Assembly: GCA_945878845.1 (NCBI GenBank)
Contig: CAMCUB010000014.1
Span: 16,645-80,644, forward strand
Source of the DNA: Erythrobacter sanguineus
Lineage (GTDB): Bacteria; Pseudomonadota; Alphaproteobacteria; Sphingomonadales; Sphingomonadaceae
DNA: 64,000 nt
Direction of reading: 5' to 3'
The notes below the pieces were generated by a model. That model saw only the letters and a program-made list of their open reading frames with translations, was not told the DNA's origin and did not search any database. Numbering within the stretch: the stretch's first letter is position 1; each line of letters starts with the position of its first letter. The position numbers and the translations under genes are program-made. Below are positions 51,898 to 59,874 of the stretch, piece by piece.

Positions 51898-53003
51898 GCC
51901 GCCTCTCCGCACAGCCGCCGGAGTGTGGCGATGACGTCGGTGGTCGCCTCGGCGGTGCCGATGGTGATGCGCAGGGCATTGGGCAGGCCCTGCGAGGGCA
52001 GGTGGCGCACGGCATACCCGGCGTCCGCCAGCGCCTCGAGCGCCTGCGCGGCGGTGACCGCGCCCTCGAAGTGGACGAGGAGGAAGTTGGCCTCGCTTGG
52101 GCTAGCGGAGATGCCGTGGTTGCCCAGCGCCGCGATGGCCTCGGCCAAGCGGGTTCGCTCGCGGGCGTTGTGCTCGCGGCTGGCGGCGACGAAGGTCTGG
52201 TCGGACAGGGCGGCGAGTGCGGCCTTCTGCCCGCTCACCGAGACGTTGAACGCGCCGCGCATCCGGTTGACGAGGTCGATGAGGTGGGCCGAGCCCGTGA
52301 CCCAACCGACCCGCTCGGAGGCAAGGCCATAGGCCTTGGAGAAGGTGCGGCTGACCAGCACGTTCTCGTGGGCCTTGGCGAGGGCGAAGGCCTGGGTCTG
52401 GAAAGCGGGATCGACGTACTCGCCGTAAGCCTCGTCGATCACCAGCAGCACGTCGGCGGGCAGGCCGGCGTGGAGGCGGGCCACCTCCGAGGGCGGCAGG
52501 AAGGTGCCGACAGGGTTGTTGGGGTTGTCGAGCAGCACCACCCTGGTGCGTTCGGTGACGGCGGCGAGGAGGTTGTCGACGCTCGCCCCGTGACCCTCGG
52601 GCGCGGCGAAGACCGGCGTCGCCCCCACCTTCTGCGCGAGCAGCGGGTAGAGCGAGAAGGAATAGCGCGACATCGCCACCTTGTCCCCCGGCCCGCACAG
52701 CGCTTGTACGATGCAGTGGAGCAGTTCGCCCGAGCCGGTGCCGCAGACAATCAACGCCGGGTCGAGCCCGTGGACGCCGGCGATGCTCTCGCGCAAAGCC
52801 CGCGCATCGGGATCGGGGTAGTCGGCCGCGACATGCGCCTCGGCCAAAGCCGCCAGCGCCGCGGGGCTGGAGCCCAGCGGGTTCTCGTTCGCCGACAGCT
52901 TGACCAGCGGCTTGCCGCTCGCCGACTTGGACTTGCCGGGGACATAGGCGTGGATCTCGCTGATCCAAGGCTTGGCCAAAGGTCTGGGTTTCGGTCTCGA
53001 CAT
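51894..53003 (-). CDS. hisC: Histidinol-phosphate aminotransferase (pyridoxal-phosphate)
   Basis: The 369-residue class-II-fold aminotransferase has KLSANENPLGSSPAALAALA near the start, GTGSGELLHCIVQALCGPGD around the phosphate cup, LLDNPNNPVGTFLPPSEVAR and LLVIDEAYGEYVDPAF in the core. The pyridoxal-phosphate lysine lies in VSRTFSKAYGLASERVGW. It transaminates imidazole-acetol phosphate in histidine synthesis and, in this setting next to tyrA, probably also aromatic keto acids for tyrosine and phenylalanine. It is divergent from metX, with 110 bases between the starts. Gene length and motifs are standard. Confidence 0.94.
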   Translation of the reverse strand: MSRPKPRPLAKPWISEIHAYVPGKSKSASGKPLVKLSANENPLGSSPAALAALAEAHVAADYPDPDARALRESIAGVHGLDPALIVCGTGSGELLHCIVQALCGPGDKVAMSRYSFSLYPLLAQKVGATPVFAAPEGHGASVDNLLAAVTERTRVVLLDNPNNPVGTFLPPSEVARLHAGLPADVLLVIDEAYGEYVDPAFQTQAFALAKAHENVLVSRTFSKAYGLASERVGWVTGSAHLIDLVNRMRGAFNVSVSGQKAALAALSDQTFVAASREHNARERTRLAEAIAALGNHGISASPSEANFLLVHFEGAVTAAQALEALADAGYAVRHLPSQGLPNALRITIGTAEATTDVIATLRRLCGEAA

Positions 53004-53113
53004 GGGAGGTGGGCGATAGCCAGTTTGGCCCCGCGAATACAGCGCGAAAACGAAGGCGGCTCCGCGGTGCCGATTGACACGGGCGGGGGGCTACCCCAAG
53101 TCGCTTGCCGCCC

Positions 53114-54217
53114 ATGAACGCCGCCCCGCCCGTCTCCCCGGTCTACCGCTTGCCCGACCCCCTGCCGCTCGACAGCGGGCAGGTGCTGGAGGGCTGCGAG
53201 ATCGCCTACGAGACCTATGGGGCGCTGGCCGCGGACAAGTCCAACGCGGTGCTGGTGTGCCATGCGCTGACCGGCGACCAGTATCTCGCCAGCCCCCACC
53301 CGATCACCGGCAAGCCCGGCTGGTGGGAGCGAATGGTCGGCCCCGGCAAGCCGATCGACACCGACCGCCACTTCGTGATCTGCGCCAACGTCATCGGCAG
53401 CTGCATGGGATCGAGCGGCCCCGCCAGCCTCGCGCCTGACGGCGCGCCTTACGCGATGCGCTTCCCGGTCATCACCATCCGCGACATGGTGCGCGGGTTG
53501 GTGGCGCTGCTCGACGGGCTCGGGATCGCGCGGCTGCACGCGGTCGTCGGCGGGTCGATGGGCGGGATGCAGGCGCTGAGCCTTGCCGCCAACTGGCCCG
53601 ACCGCGCCGCCCGCGTGCTGGTGATCGCCTCGACCGCGCGGCACTCGGCGCAGAACATCGCCTTCCACGAGGTTGGGCGCCAAGCGATCATGGCCGATCC
53701 TGCTTGGGCCGAGGGCGACTATTACGACGCCCTCTCCAAGCCCGGCAACGGCCTCGCGGTGGCGCGCATGGCAGCGCATATCACCTACCTGTCCGAAGCC
53801 GGCCTCACCGAGAAATTCGGCCGCCGCTTACAGGACCGCGAGGCGAAGGGGTTCAACTTCGACGCCGAGTTCCAGGTGGAAAGCTACCTTAGGTATCAGG
53901 GCAGCGGCTTCACCCGGCGGTTCGACGCCAATTCCTACCTCTACATCACCCGCGCGATGGACTACTTCGACATCGCCGAGGAGCACGGCGGGAAACTGGC
54001 CACGGCATTCGCGGGCACGCAGGCGCGGTTCTGCATCGTCAGCTTCGACACCGACTGGCTCTACCCCACTGCCGAAAGCCGCCACGTGGTCCACGCGCTG
54101 AACGCGGCCGGGGCGAAGGTGAGCTTCGTCGAGCTTTCCGCGCCGCATGGGCATGACAGCTTCCTGCTCGAGCACGACCAGCTCGACCGGGTGGTTAAGG
54201 GGTTTGTTGCGCCGTGA
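53114..54217 (+). CDS. metX: Homoserine O-acyltransferase MetX
   Basis: The start is ATG 53114 ([20 protein letters not shown]); an upstream TTG three codons earlier is less likely. The 367-residue alpha/beta hydrolase-fold enzyme has [20 protein letters not shown], the oxyanion region [16 protein letters not shown], the nucleophile elbow [17 protein letters not shown] with Ser, the Asp in [10 protein letters not shown] and the His in [10 protein letters not shown]. It acylates homoserine at the first committed step of methionine synthesis. MetX enzymes use acetyl-CoA or succinyl-CoA, and the choice cannot be read safely here. Its stop overlaps a GNAT gene (GTGA), which overlaps metW in turn, so three genes form an operon. 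Confidence 0.94.
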   Translation: MNAAPPVSPVYRLPDPLPLDSGQVLEGCEIAYETYGALAADKSNAVLVCHALTGDQYLASPHPITGKPGWWERMVGPGKPIDTDRHFVICANVIGSCMGSSGPASLAPDGAPYAMRFPVITIRDMVRGLVALLDGLGIARLHAVVGGSMGGMQALSLAANWPDRAARVLVIASTARHSAQNIAFHEVGRQAIMADPAWAEGDYYDALSKPGNGLAVARMAAHITYLSEAGLTEKFGRRLQDREAKGFNFDAEFQVESYLRYQGSGFTRRFDANSYLYITRAMDYFDIAEEHGGKLATAFAGTQARFCIVSFDTDWLYPTAESRHVVHALNAAGAKVSFVELSAPHGHDSFLLEHDQLDRVVKGFVAP

Positions 54218-54645
54218 TCGAGTTTGACGACAATCCGGCGCGGCTCGATATGGCGCGCGTGCATGGCTGGCTTTCGTCGAGCTATTGGTCGCCCGGGATC
54301 GCTCGCGATCTGGTGGAAAAGGCGGTTCGCGGTTCGCATCCGCTGGGCGCTTACCGCGATGGCGAGCAAATCGGTTTTGCACGGGCCGTGACCGATCACG
54401 CGACCTTCGCGTGGATCGCCGATGTCTGGGTGGACCAAAGTGCACGCGGGCAGGGCATTGGCCGAGGGATGGTCAGGTGGTTTGTCGAACATCCCGAATT
54501 CGCAGGCATTCGGCGGATCGCCTTGAACACGATGGATGCCCACGGCGTTTATGCAAAGCTTGGCTTTACCGCGCTCCACCGGCCTAACTATTTGATGGAA
54601 CGCCTTTCGGCGGACGCGCAAGCCTTGCTGAGGCCCGTGCAATGA
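54214..54645 (+). CDS. GNAT family N-acetyltransferase inserted in the metX-metW operon
   Basis: GTG start at 54214 overlaps the metX stop, and its own TGA overlaps the ATG of metW. The 143-residue product is a complete GNAT fold, with [20 protein letters not shown] near the start, the acetyl-CoA loop [20 protein letters not shown] (the RGQGIG motif) and [20 protein letters not shown] at the end. It most resembles small amino-acid-type acetyltransferases. Base composition is lower in GC than metX and metW. In most Alphaproteobacteria metX and metW are adjacent, so the GNAT gene is an insertion into a conserved pair, kept in frame with both overlaps. The substrate is unknown. Confidence 0.88.
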   Translation: MIEFDDNPARLDMARVHGWLSSSYWSPGIARDLVEKAVRGSHPLGAYRDGEQIGFARAVTDHATFAWIADVWVDQSARGQGIGRGMVRWFVEHPEFAGIRRIALNTMDAHGVYAKLGFTALHRPNYLMERLSADAQALLRPVQ

Positions 54646-55229
54646 CCTTGCGCCCCGACCTTGCCGCCATCGCCGCCCATGTCGCGCCGGGCAGCCGGGT
54701 GCTCGACATCGGCTGCGGCGACGGGGCGCTGATGGCTGAGCTGGAAGCCGCAAGCGGATGCGATGCGCGCGGCATGGAGCTCGACGGCGAGCTCGTAGAA
54801 CGCTGCGTGTCGCGCGGCCTTTCGGTGGTGCAGGGCGATGCCAATCTCGATCTGGCCAACTACCCCGACAAGGCCTTCGACTACGCGATCCTCAGCCAGA
54901 CCTTGCAGACCGCGACGCGGCCCGACCTGATGCTCGACGAGCTGCTGCGCGTCGGCCGACGCGCCTTCGTCTCGTTCCCCAATTTCGCCCATTGGCGCAC
55001 CCGCGCGGCGCTGCTGGTGGGCGGGCGGATGCCCGTCACCCGCGCGCTGCCGGTCAGCTGGTACGAGACCGAGAACATCCACCACGTCACGGTCGAGGAT
55101 TTCCGCGATCTGGCGAAGCTCAAGGGCGCGAAGGTGGAGCGCGCCTGGTTCTTCTCGAACGAAAAACAAATCGGCGCGCCAGCAGCTAACTGGCGCGCCG
55201 AGTTTGCGGTGTTCGAATTAAGTCGGTGA
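54642..55229 (+). CDS. metW: Methionine biosynthesis protein MetW
   Basis: ATG 54642 overlaps the GNAT stop. The 195-residue methyltransferase-fold protein has the SAM motif GSRVLDIGCGDGALMAELEA, then RGLSVVQGDANLDLANYPDK, DYAILSQTLQTATRPDLMLD and FVSFPNFAHWRTRAALLVGG, which are standard MetW blocks. MetW works with MetX in methionine synthesis of many Proteobacteria and is needed for full MetX activity in some. It is cytoplasmic. It ends two bases before the stop of the convergent VOC gene. Confidence 0.94.
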   Translation: MTLRPDLAAIAAHVAPGSRVLDIGCGDGALMAELEAASGCDARGMELDGELVERCVSRGLSVVQGDANLDLANYPDKAFDYAILSQTLQTATRPDLMLDELLRVGRRAFVSFPNFAHWRTRAALLVGGRMPVTRALPVSWYETENIHHVTVEDFRDLAKLKGAKVERAWFFSNEKQIGAPAANWRAEFAVFELSR

Positions 55230-55231
55230 GA

Positions 55232-55624
55232 TCAGCCCGCGCGGTGCAGCATGCACAGCTTGTGGCCGTCCAGATCGAGCACATAGCCGAGGTTCAGCGT
55301 CCCCATCGCGCCAGTGCGCGGGCCCGGGGGGTCTTCGATCGACTTGCCGCCGGCAGCCACTGCCGCGTCGTGGAAGGCCTGCACCTGCTCGAGGCTGTCG
55401 CAGGCAAAGCCGATGGTCGAACCGTTGGCGCAGGTCGCTTCCTTGTCGTTGATCGGCTCGCTGATCGAGAACATCCCGCCATTGTGCATCCAGAAGGCCC
55501 GCTTGTGGCCGGTGGCGGCGACGTTGATCATCCCGGGCTTTGAGCCGAGCGTAGCGAGCACAGTGTCGTAGAAGGCCTTGGCGCGGTCGAAATCGCTCGT
55601 CCCGAGCATGATGTGGCTGAACAT
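55232..55624 (-). CDS. VOC family (glyoxalase/bleomycin resistance-like) protein
   Basis: The 130-residue single VOC domain starts at ATG 55624 (MFSHIMLGTSDFDRAKAFYD). The frame is open far upstream, but only as a shadow. It shows the two beta-alpha-beta units, with His4 and a late Glu-free strand (GYVLDLDGHKLCMLHR) at the usual metal positions. VOC proteins include glyoxalases, dioxygenases and antibiotic-binding proteins, and no substrate can be assigned. It converges on metW. GAGGAGAGG upstream of the ATG (minus strand) is a strong ribosome-binding site. Confidence 0.9.
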   Translation of the reverse strand: MFSHIMLGTSDFDRAKAFYDTVLATLGSKPGMINVAATGHKRAFWMHNGGMFSISEPINDKEATCANGSTIGFACDSLEQVQAFHDAAVAAGGKSIEDPPGPRTGAMGTLNLGYVLDLDGHKLCMLHRAG

Positions 55625-55744
55625 GAAGTGCCTCTCCTCTCCTAAGGTGAGTTGCGGATTAGGACGGATTTCGGTGGCCCGCAATGCAGATTCCGCCCAG
55701 ATTCCTGTAGCCACGGGTTCATCTTGGAGAGCATAGATCAAGCC

Positions 55745-56143
55745 ATGCTCACGCTCCTTTTTGCCGCCGCGCTCACGCTTCAGGCCGCGCCCGAAAGCCC
55801 CGCTCCCGACGTCTCTGGAGCGAATGCGGTCGTCACGCTCGACGCGCTTCCGATCGAGCACGCCGCAGCAGCCCGCTGCGCGGTCGCCTTTGCCACGGTC
55901 AGCCGCTGGCAGAAGGCGGGCGATGCGCGCGGGCGCGACTATCCCGACATCGAGGCCTCCGGCGGGCGCGAGTTCTTCGTGCGGGTGATGGCCAAGCTGA
56001 TGGAAGACACCGGCTTGGGGCGCGAAGACATCATCGCGCTCTCCACCCGCGCCGCTGACGAGAACGAGGGCGAAGGCGGGCCTGAGCGGATCAAGGCGAT
56101 GATGCCCGCCTGCAATCTGATGAAAACCGCAGCAGGTCTGTAA
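55745..56143 (+). CDS. Hypothetical exported protein
   Basis: The 132-residue product begins at ATG 55745 with a short signal-like segment (MLTLLFAAALTLQAAPESPA), cut near Ala-Pro, followed by a helical region that has a Cys/Ala-rich helix (IEHAAAARCAVAFATVSRWQ) and ends with a second cysteine near the C-terminus (MMPACNLMKTAAGL). The two cysteines could pair in the periplasm. A longer open frame upstream is arginine-rich and lacks coding character. I do not recognise the family. It stands alone between the VOC gene (divergent) and a GST gene on the same strand. Confidence 0.6.
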   Translation: MLTLLFAAALTLQAAPESPAPDVSGANAVVTLDALPIEHAAAARCAVAFATVSRWQKAGDARGRDYPDIEASGGREFFVRVMAKLMEDTGLGREDIIALSTRAADENEGEGGPERIKAMMPACNLMKTAAGL

Positions 56144-56221
56144 GACTGCGGACATATCCCCCGTGCGGGGTCTTCGGGCCGCTGGATTTGGCTGCCCAAA
56201 CAGGGCATGACCTCGCGCACC

Positions 56222-56890
56222 ATGTGGCTGCTTTATCAATTCCCTCTGTGCCCCTTCAGTCGCAAGATCCGCCTGCTGCTGAGCGAGAAGAACATCCCCT
56301 TCGAACTGGTGCGCGAGGACCCCTGGTCGGCCTCCGACATGTTCTTCAACCTCAACCCCGCCGGGCGCACCCCGGTGATCGCCGACAAGGAACGCGGCAT
56401 CGTCATCCCCGATAGCCGCGCGATCGCGGAATATTTCGAGGAGACGGTCGACCGCAACCCGATGATCAACGGCACCGCCACCCAGCGCGCCGAGATCCGC
56501 CGGCTGGTGGCCTTGTTCGACGAGAACTTCTACGCCGATGTCACCGCGCCCTTGCTGTCGGAGCGCATGAAGAAGCGCATCCTGCGCCTGCCGCCCGACA
56601 GCGGCGCGCTGCGCGAGGCGATGAAGATGGCGCACGGGCATCTCGACTATCTCGACTGGCTGATCGACAACCGCCCGTGGGTGGCGGGATCGACCATGAG
56701 CCTTGCCGATCTGGCCGCGGCGGCGCAGATTTCGGTCGCGGATTACCTCGGCGGGATCGACTGGAGCGGGCACGAGCAGACGAGGGGGTGGTACGCGGTG
56801 TTCAAAAGCCGCCCGAGCTTTCGGCCCCTTCTTACGGAACGGATGGACGTGATCAAACCGCCCCCGCATTATGCGCTGCTCGACGGTTAA
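56222..56890 (+). CDS. Glutathione S-transferase family protein
   Basis: The start is taken at ATG 56222 (MWLLYQFPLCPFSRKIRLLL); an in-frame ATG at 56207 would add five residues. The 222-residue product has the CPFS redox motif of the thioredoxin-like domain (near residue 10), the glutathione turn PDSRAIAEYFEETVDR and a helical C-terminal domain with MSLADLAAAAQISVADYLGG. A cysteine at the active-site start suggests omega- or beta-like chemistry. It differs from the serine-type GST at 18.1 kb. The substrate is unknown. A hairpin array follows the stop. Confidence 0.9.
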   Translation: MWLLYQFPLCPFSRKIRLLLSEKNIPFELVREDPWSASDMFFNLNPAGRTPVIADKERGIVIPDSRAIAEYFEETVDRNPMINGTATQRAEIRRLVALFDENFYADVTAPLLSERMKKRILRLPPDSGALREAMKMAHGHLDYLDWLIDNRPWVAGSTMSLADLAAAAQISVADYLGGIDWSGHEQTRGWYAVFKSRPSFRPLLTERMDVIKPPPHYALLDG

Positions 56891-56906
56891 GTAGATTCTT
56901 GAAAGC

Positions 56907-57025
56907 CGCACGCCATCCGGCGTGCGAAATCGTCGCGGAGTGTTTGTGTTCCGCATCGCATCCGCGATGCGAAATCCTCGCTCATGCGACCTGAAGGTCG
57001 CGTCGCTGCGGGCGGCCGTTCGGCC
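56907..57025. repeat. REP-like hairpin array after the GST gene
   Basis: Two hairpins share one design: 56907-56926 (CGCACGCC-ATCC-GGCGTGCG) and 56952-56971 (CGCATCGC-ATCC-GCGATGCG), each with an 8-bp perfect stem, the loop ATCC and a following AAAT. Two more follow, at 56986-57001 (GCGACC-TGAA-GGTCGC) and 57014-57025 (GGCCG-TT-CGGCC). The stem bases vary while pairing is kept, which marks RNA- or DNA-level selection on structure. The 188-base gap has no gene. Confidence 0.7.
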
Positions 57026-57078
57026 TTGCGGATCGCCTGCGGCGCTCCGATAATGACGCCAACGAGAGAGGTAGCCCC

Positions 57079-57486
57079 ATGACCGACGATCCCCGCAGCC
57101 TGACCGATGCCGAATGGCGCGCAAAGCTCACCCCCGAGCAGTATCACGTCCTGCGCGAGGCGGGCACCGAGCGTGCCTTCACCGGCGAATACGACAAGTT
57201 CTATGACGAGGGCGAATATCACTGCGCCGCTTGCGGCACGCAGCTGTTCTACTCGACCGCCAAGTACAATTCCGGCTGCGGCTGGCCCGCCTTCACCAAG
57301 CCCTCGACCGAGGAAGTGATCGAGGAGCACCGCGACACCACCTACGGCATGATCCGCACCGAAGTGCGCTGCGGCAAGTGCGGCGGGCATCTCGGCCACG
57401 TGTTCCCCGACGGTCCGCCCGAGCAGGGGGGGCTGCGCTACTGCATCAATTCGGCCGCGCTGGTCTTCACCCCGCACGAGGGTTGA
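57079..57486 (+). CDS. msrB: Peptide-methionine (R)-S-oxide reductase MsrB
   Basis: The 135-residue enzyme reduces methionine-R-sulfoxide in proteins. It has [20 protein letters not shown] at the start, two zinc-binding CxxC pairs ([13 protein letters not shown] and [17 protein letters not shown]), the block [12 protein letters not shown] and the catalytic Cys in [11 protein letters not shown]. The length is that of stand-alone MsrB. It is cytoplasmic since there is no signal. It follows the hairpin array and is the last gene before the penicillin-binding protein, 138 bases upstream of it. Confidence 0.96.
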   Translation: MTDDPRSLTDAEWRAKLTPEQYHVLREAGTERAFTGEYDKFYDEGEYHCAACGTQLFYSTAKYNSGCGWPAFTKPSTEEVIEEHRDTTYGMIRTEVRCGKCGGHLGHVFPDGPPEQGGLRYCINSAALVFTPHEG

Positions 57487-57624
57487 GCGGCGTCTTGCGG
57501 CAGTCCGCCCCGCGCATCGGGGATGCCTGCGTAAACCCGGGTTCATTCCCGGTTACAACTTGCCTATGCAGGGGGCCGCTTTGCGCGCCGTGTTCCAGCG
57601 GTGCGGCATCAGGTGGGCTGAGGC

Positions 57625-59787
57625 ATGTCGAGAAGGGGTGAGCAGTTGCAGAACAAGGGTGCGCGCGGCAAACGCCGGGCGGCGGCTGAGCGCTCGGATG
57701 CGCCTGCCCCCCGTTCCCCAGGCTCCGGCTCCGGCAAGGGCGCTGGCGCGCCGCCCCCGCGCTGGCGGGTGTGGGTGAAGCGGCTGTTCATCTGGAGCAC
57801 CGCGCTTGCCCTGCTGGCGCTGGTGTTCCTCGGCTTTGCGGTCGGCTTTGCCGCCTCCTCGCTGCCCGATTACGCGACGCTGAAGGCGACCCAGCCGGGC
57901 CAGACCATTCTGGTGCGCGCACGCGACGGGCGCGAGCTGGTCGAGATCGGGCCGAGCTTCGGCGAATGGCTGACCTACGAGAACATCCCCGAGAACATGA
58001 CCAACGCGATGGTCGCGGTCGAGGACAAGCGCTTCCGCTCGCACATCGGGGTCGATCCTGTGCGTCTGACCGGCGCGTTGATCGAGGGGATCACCGGCAG
58101 CCGCGAGCGGCTCGGCGGCACCTCGACCATCACCCAGCAGCTGGCGCGCAACCTGTTCCTCAACAACAACCGCTCGCTCGATCGCAAGGCGCGCGAGGCG
58201 GTGCTGGCGATGGCGCTCGAATGGAAATTCTCCAAGGAGCAGATCCTCGAGCTCTACTTGAACAAGGTCTATTTCGGCGGCGGCGCCTACGGGATCGACT
58301 CTGCCTCCCGCAAATTCTTCAGCCACCCCGCGACTGAACTCAACGTCGGCGAGGCGGCGATCATTGCCGGGCTGGTCAAGGCACCCAGCTCCTATTCGCC
58401 CACCGCCGACGTCCAGGCCGCGATCAGCCGCGCCAAGGTGGTGCTGGGGCTGATGCGCGAGCAGGGCTACATCACCCCCGATCAGGCGCAGGTCGATGTC
58501 AGCGCGGTGCAATTGAAGCAGGATGCCGGGCAGAACTCGGTGCGCTATTTCACCGACTGGGTGCTGCCGCAGCTCGATATCATTCTGCCCGAAACCTACG
58601 AGCCGATCGAGGTGTGGACCACGCTCGACATCGGCATGCAGCGCGCCGCGACCGCCGCGATCGAGGCGAATACGCCGAAGGGGGCGCAGGGCGCGCTGGT
58701 CAGTCTTGACCGTGACGGGGCGATCCTCGCGATGGTGGGGGGCACCGATTACGTCGCCAGCAATTACAACCGCGCCACCGCCGCGATGCGCCAGCCGGGT
58801 TCGGCATGGAAGCTGTTCGTCTATCTCGCCGCGCTGGAGGCAGGTTACGTGCCCGAGGACAAGGTGGTTGACACCCCCGTCACCATCGACGGGTGGAGCC
58901 CGCGCAACTCGAACGGCAGGAACGTCGGCGAGACCGATCTGCGCACCGCCTTTGCCTATTCGATCAACACCGTCGCAGCCCAGCTCGGCAACGAGGTCGG
59001 GTTCGGCACGGTCGCATCGATGGCGCGGCGCTTCGGGGTCAATTCCAAGATCGACACCTTCCCCTCGATGTTGCTCGGCTCCTCGGAAATGCGGGTGATC
59101 GAGATGACGCAGGCCTTCGCCGGGATCGCTGCCAAGGGTACCCCGGTCGAGCCCTATGGCATCACCAAGGTGACTGGCGCGAGCGGCGAGGTGCTCTACC
59201 GGCGCGAGGCGCAGCGCCAGTCGCCCGCGGTGCCCGATCATGTGGTGAAGGGCATTACCGATCTGCTGCAAGCCGCGGTCCAGACCGGCACCGGGCGCGC
59301 CGCCGATATCGGCCGGCCGGTGGCGGGCAAGACCGGCACCACCTCGTCGAACAAGGACGGCTGGTTCATCGGCTTCTCCAGCGGCGTGACCACCGGCGTG
59401 TGGATGGGCCGCGACGATGCCAAGGCGGTCGCAGGCCTGCAAGGCGGGCGCGCCCCGGCACAGGCCTTTGCCGCCTATATGCGCTATGCGGTCAAGGATC
59501 GCCCGGTCGAACAGTTCGACGTCACGCTTGAGGCACCCGAATGGCAGCTCGAGCCCGATCAGGAGGCGCTGTTCGGCGAGCCCGAGGATTATTACTACAT
59601 CGACGAGCAGGGCAACATGGTCCAGCCCGGGCGGCGCGATCCCGCTGATGGGTCCGAAGCCGATCCCGATGCGCCGCCTGCCGCAAGCCGCGATTTCCTC
59701 GAGGAGGCGACCGGCGGCAACCTGCCGCAGAACCAGCGCCCGCAGCGTCGCCCGGCGCAGCCGCCGCCTGACGCGCCTGAGCAGTAG
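57625..59787 (+). CDS. PBP1A-family bifunctional penicillin-binding protein
   Basis: The 720-residue protein has a basic cytoplasmic N-terminus (about 1-45), a membrane anchor (about 50-75, LFIWSTALALLALVFLGFAV), a GT51 glycosyltransferase domain (about 110-290) with VEDKRFRSHIGVDPVRLTGA and TSTITQQLARNLFLNNNRSL, and a transpeptidase domain (about 330-640). The active-site motifs are PGSAWKLFVYLAALEAG (SxxK), SINTVAAQ (SxN) and GKTGTTS (KTG). The C-terminal tail is acidic and Pro-rich. It polymerises and cross-links peptidoglycan in the periplasm. It is followed by a strong hairpin terminator shared with degP. Confidence 0.94.
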   Translation: MSRRGEQLQNKGARGKRRAAAERSDAPAPRSPGSGSGKGAGAPPPRWRVWVKRLFIWSTALALLALVFLGFAVGFAASSLPDYATLKATQPGQTILVRARDGRELVEIGPSFGEWLTYENIPENMTNAMVAVEDKRFRSHIGVDPVRLTGALIEGITGSRERLGGTSTITQQLARNLFLNNNRSLDRKAREAVLAMALEWKFSKEQILELYLNKVYFGGGAYGIDSASRKFFSHPATELNVGEAAIIAGLVKAPSSYSPTADVQAAISRAKVVLGLMREQGYITPDQAQVDVSAVQLKQDAGQNSVRYFTDWVLPQLDIILPETYEPIEVWTTLDIGMQRAATAAIEANTPKGAQGALVSLDRDGAILAMVGGTDYVASNYNRATAAMRQPGSAWKLFVYLAALEAGYVPEDKVVDTPVTIDGWSPRNSNGRNVGETDLRTAFAYSINTVAAQLGNEVGFGTVASMARRFGVNSKIDTFPSMLLGSSEMRVIEMTQAFAGIAAKGTPVEPYGITKVTGASGEVLYRREAQRQSPAVPDHVVKGITDLLQAAVQTGTGRAADIGRPVAGKTGTTSSNKDGWFIGFSSGVTTGVWMGRDDAKAVAGLQGGRAPAQAFAAYMRYAVKDRPVEQFDVTLEAPEWQLEPDQEALFGEPEDYYYIDEQGNMVQPGRRDPADGSEADPDAPPAASRDFLEEATGGNLPQNQRPQRRPAQPPPDAPEQ

Positions 59788-59818
59788 TAGGCGCTGCCCC
59801 GCGCGGCAGGGGGCCATG

Positions 59819-59855
59819 AAAAAAGGCGCCGGGATATCGTCCCGGCGCCTTTTTT
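59819..59855. terminator. Bidirectional Rho-independent terminator between PBP1A and degP genes
   Basis: GGCGCCGGGA (59825-59834) and TCCCGGCGCC (59840-59849) form a perfect 10-bp stem with a 5-base loop. A run of A (59819-59824) precedes it and a run of T (59850-59855) follows, so both strands end in a U-tract. It stops transcription of the PBP gene and of the convergent protease gene. Confidence 0.9.
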
Positions 59856-59874
59856 GTGTCCGCTCGCGCGGAGC

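Noticed and set aside
53014..53113. A SAM riboswitch in the metX leader
   Set aside because: SAM-II elements are common before alphaproteobacterial metX, and a GCGG...CCGC pairing exists. However, the A-rich pseudoknot strand and conserved core are not visible, and the leader is only about 110 bases.
55232..57124. A 630-codon open frame on the minus strand covering the VOC gene
   Set aside because: The real gene is the last 130 codons from ATG 55624, which has a strong ribosome-binding site. The rest is a shadow of the GST and other plus-strand genes in GC-rich DNA.
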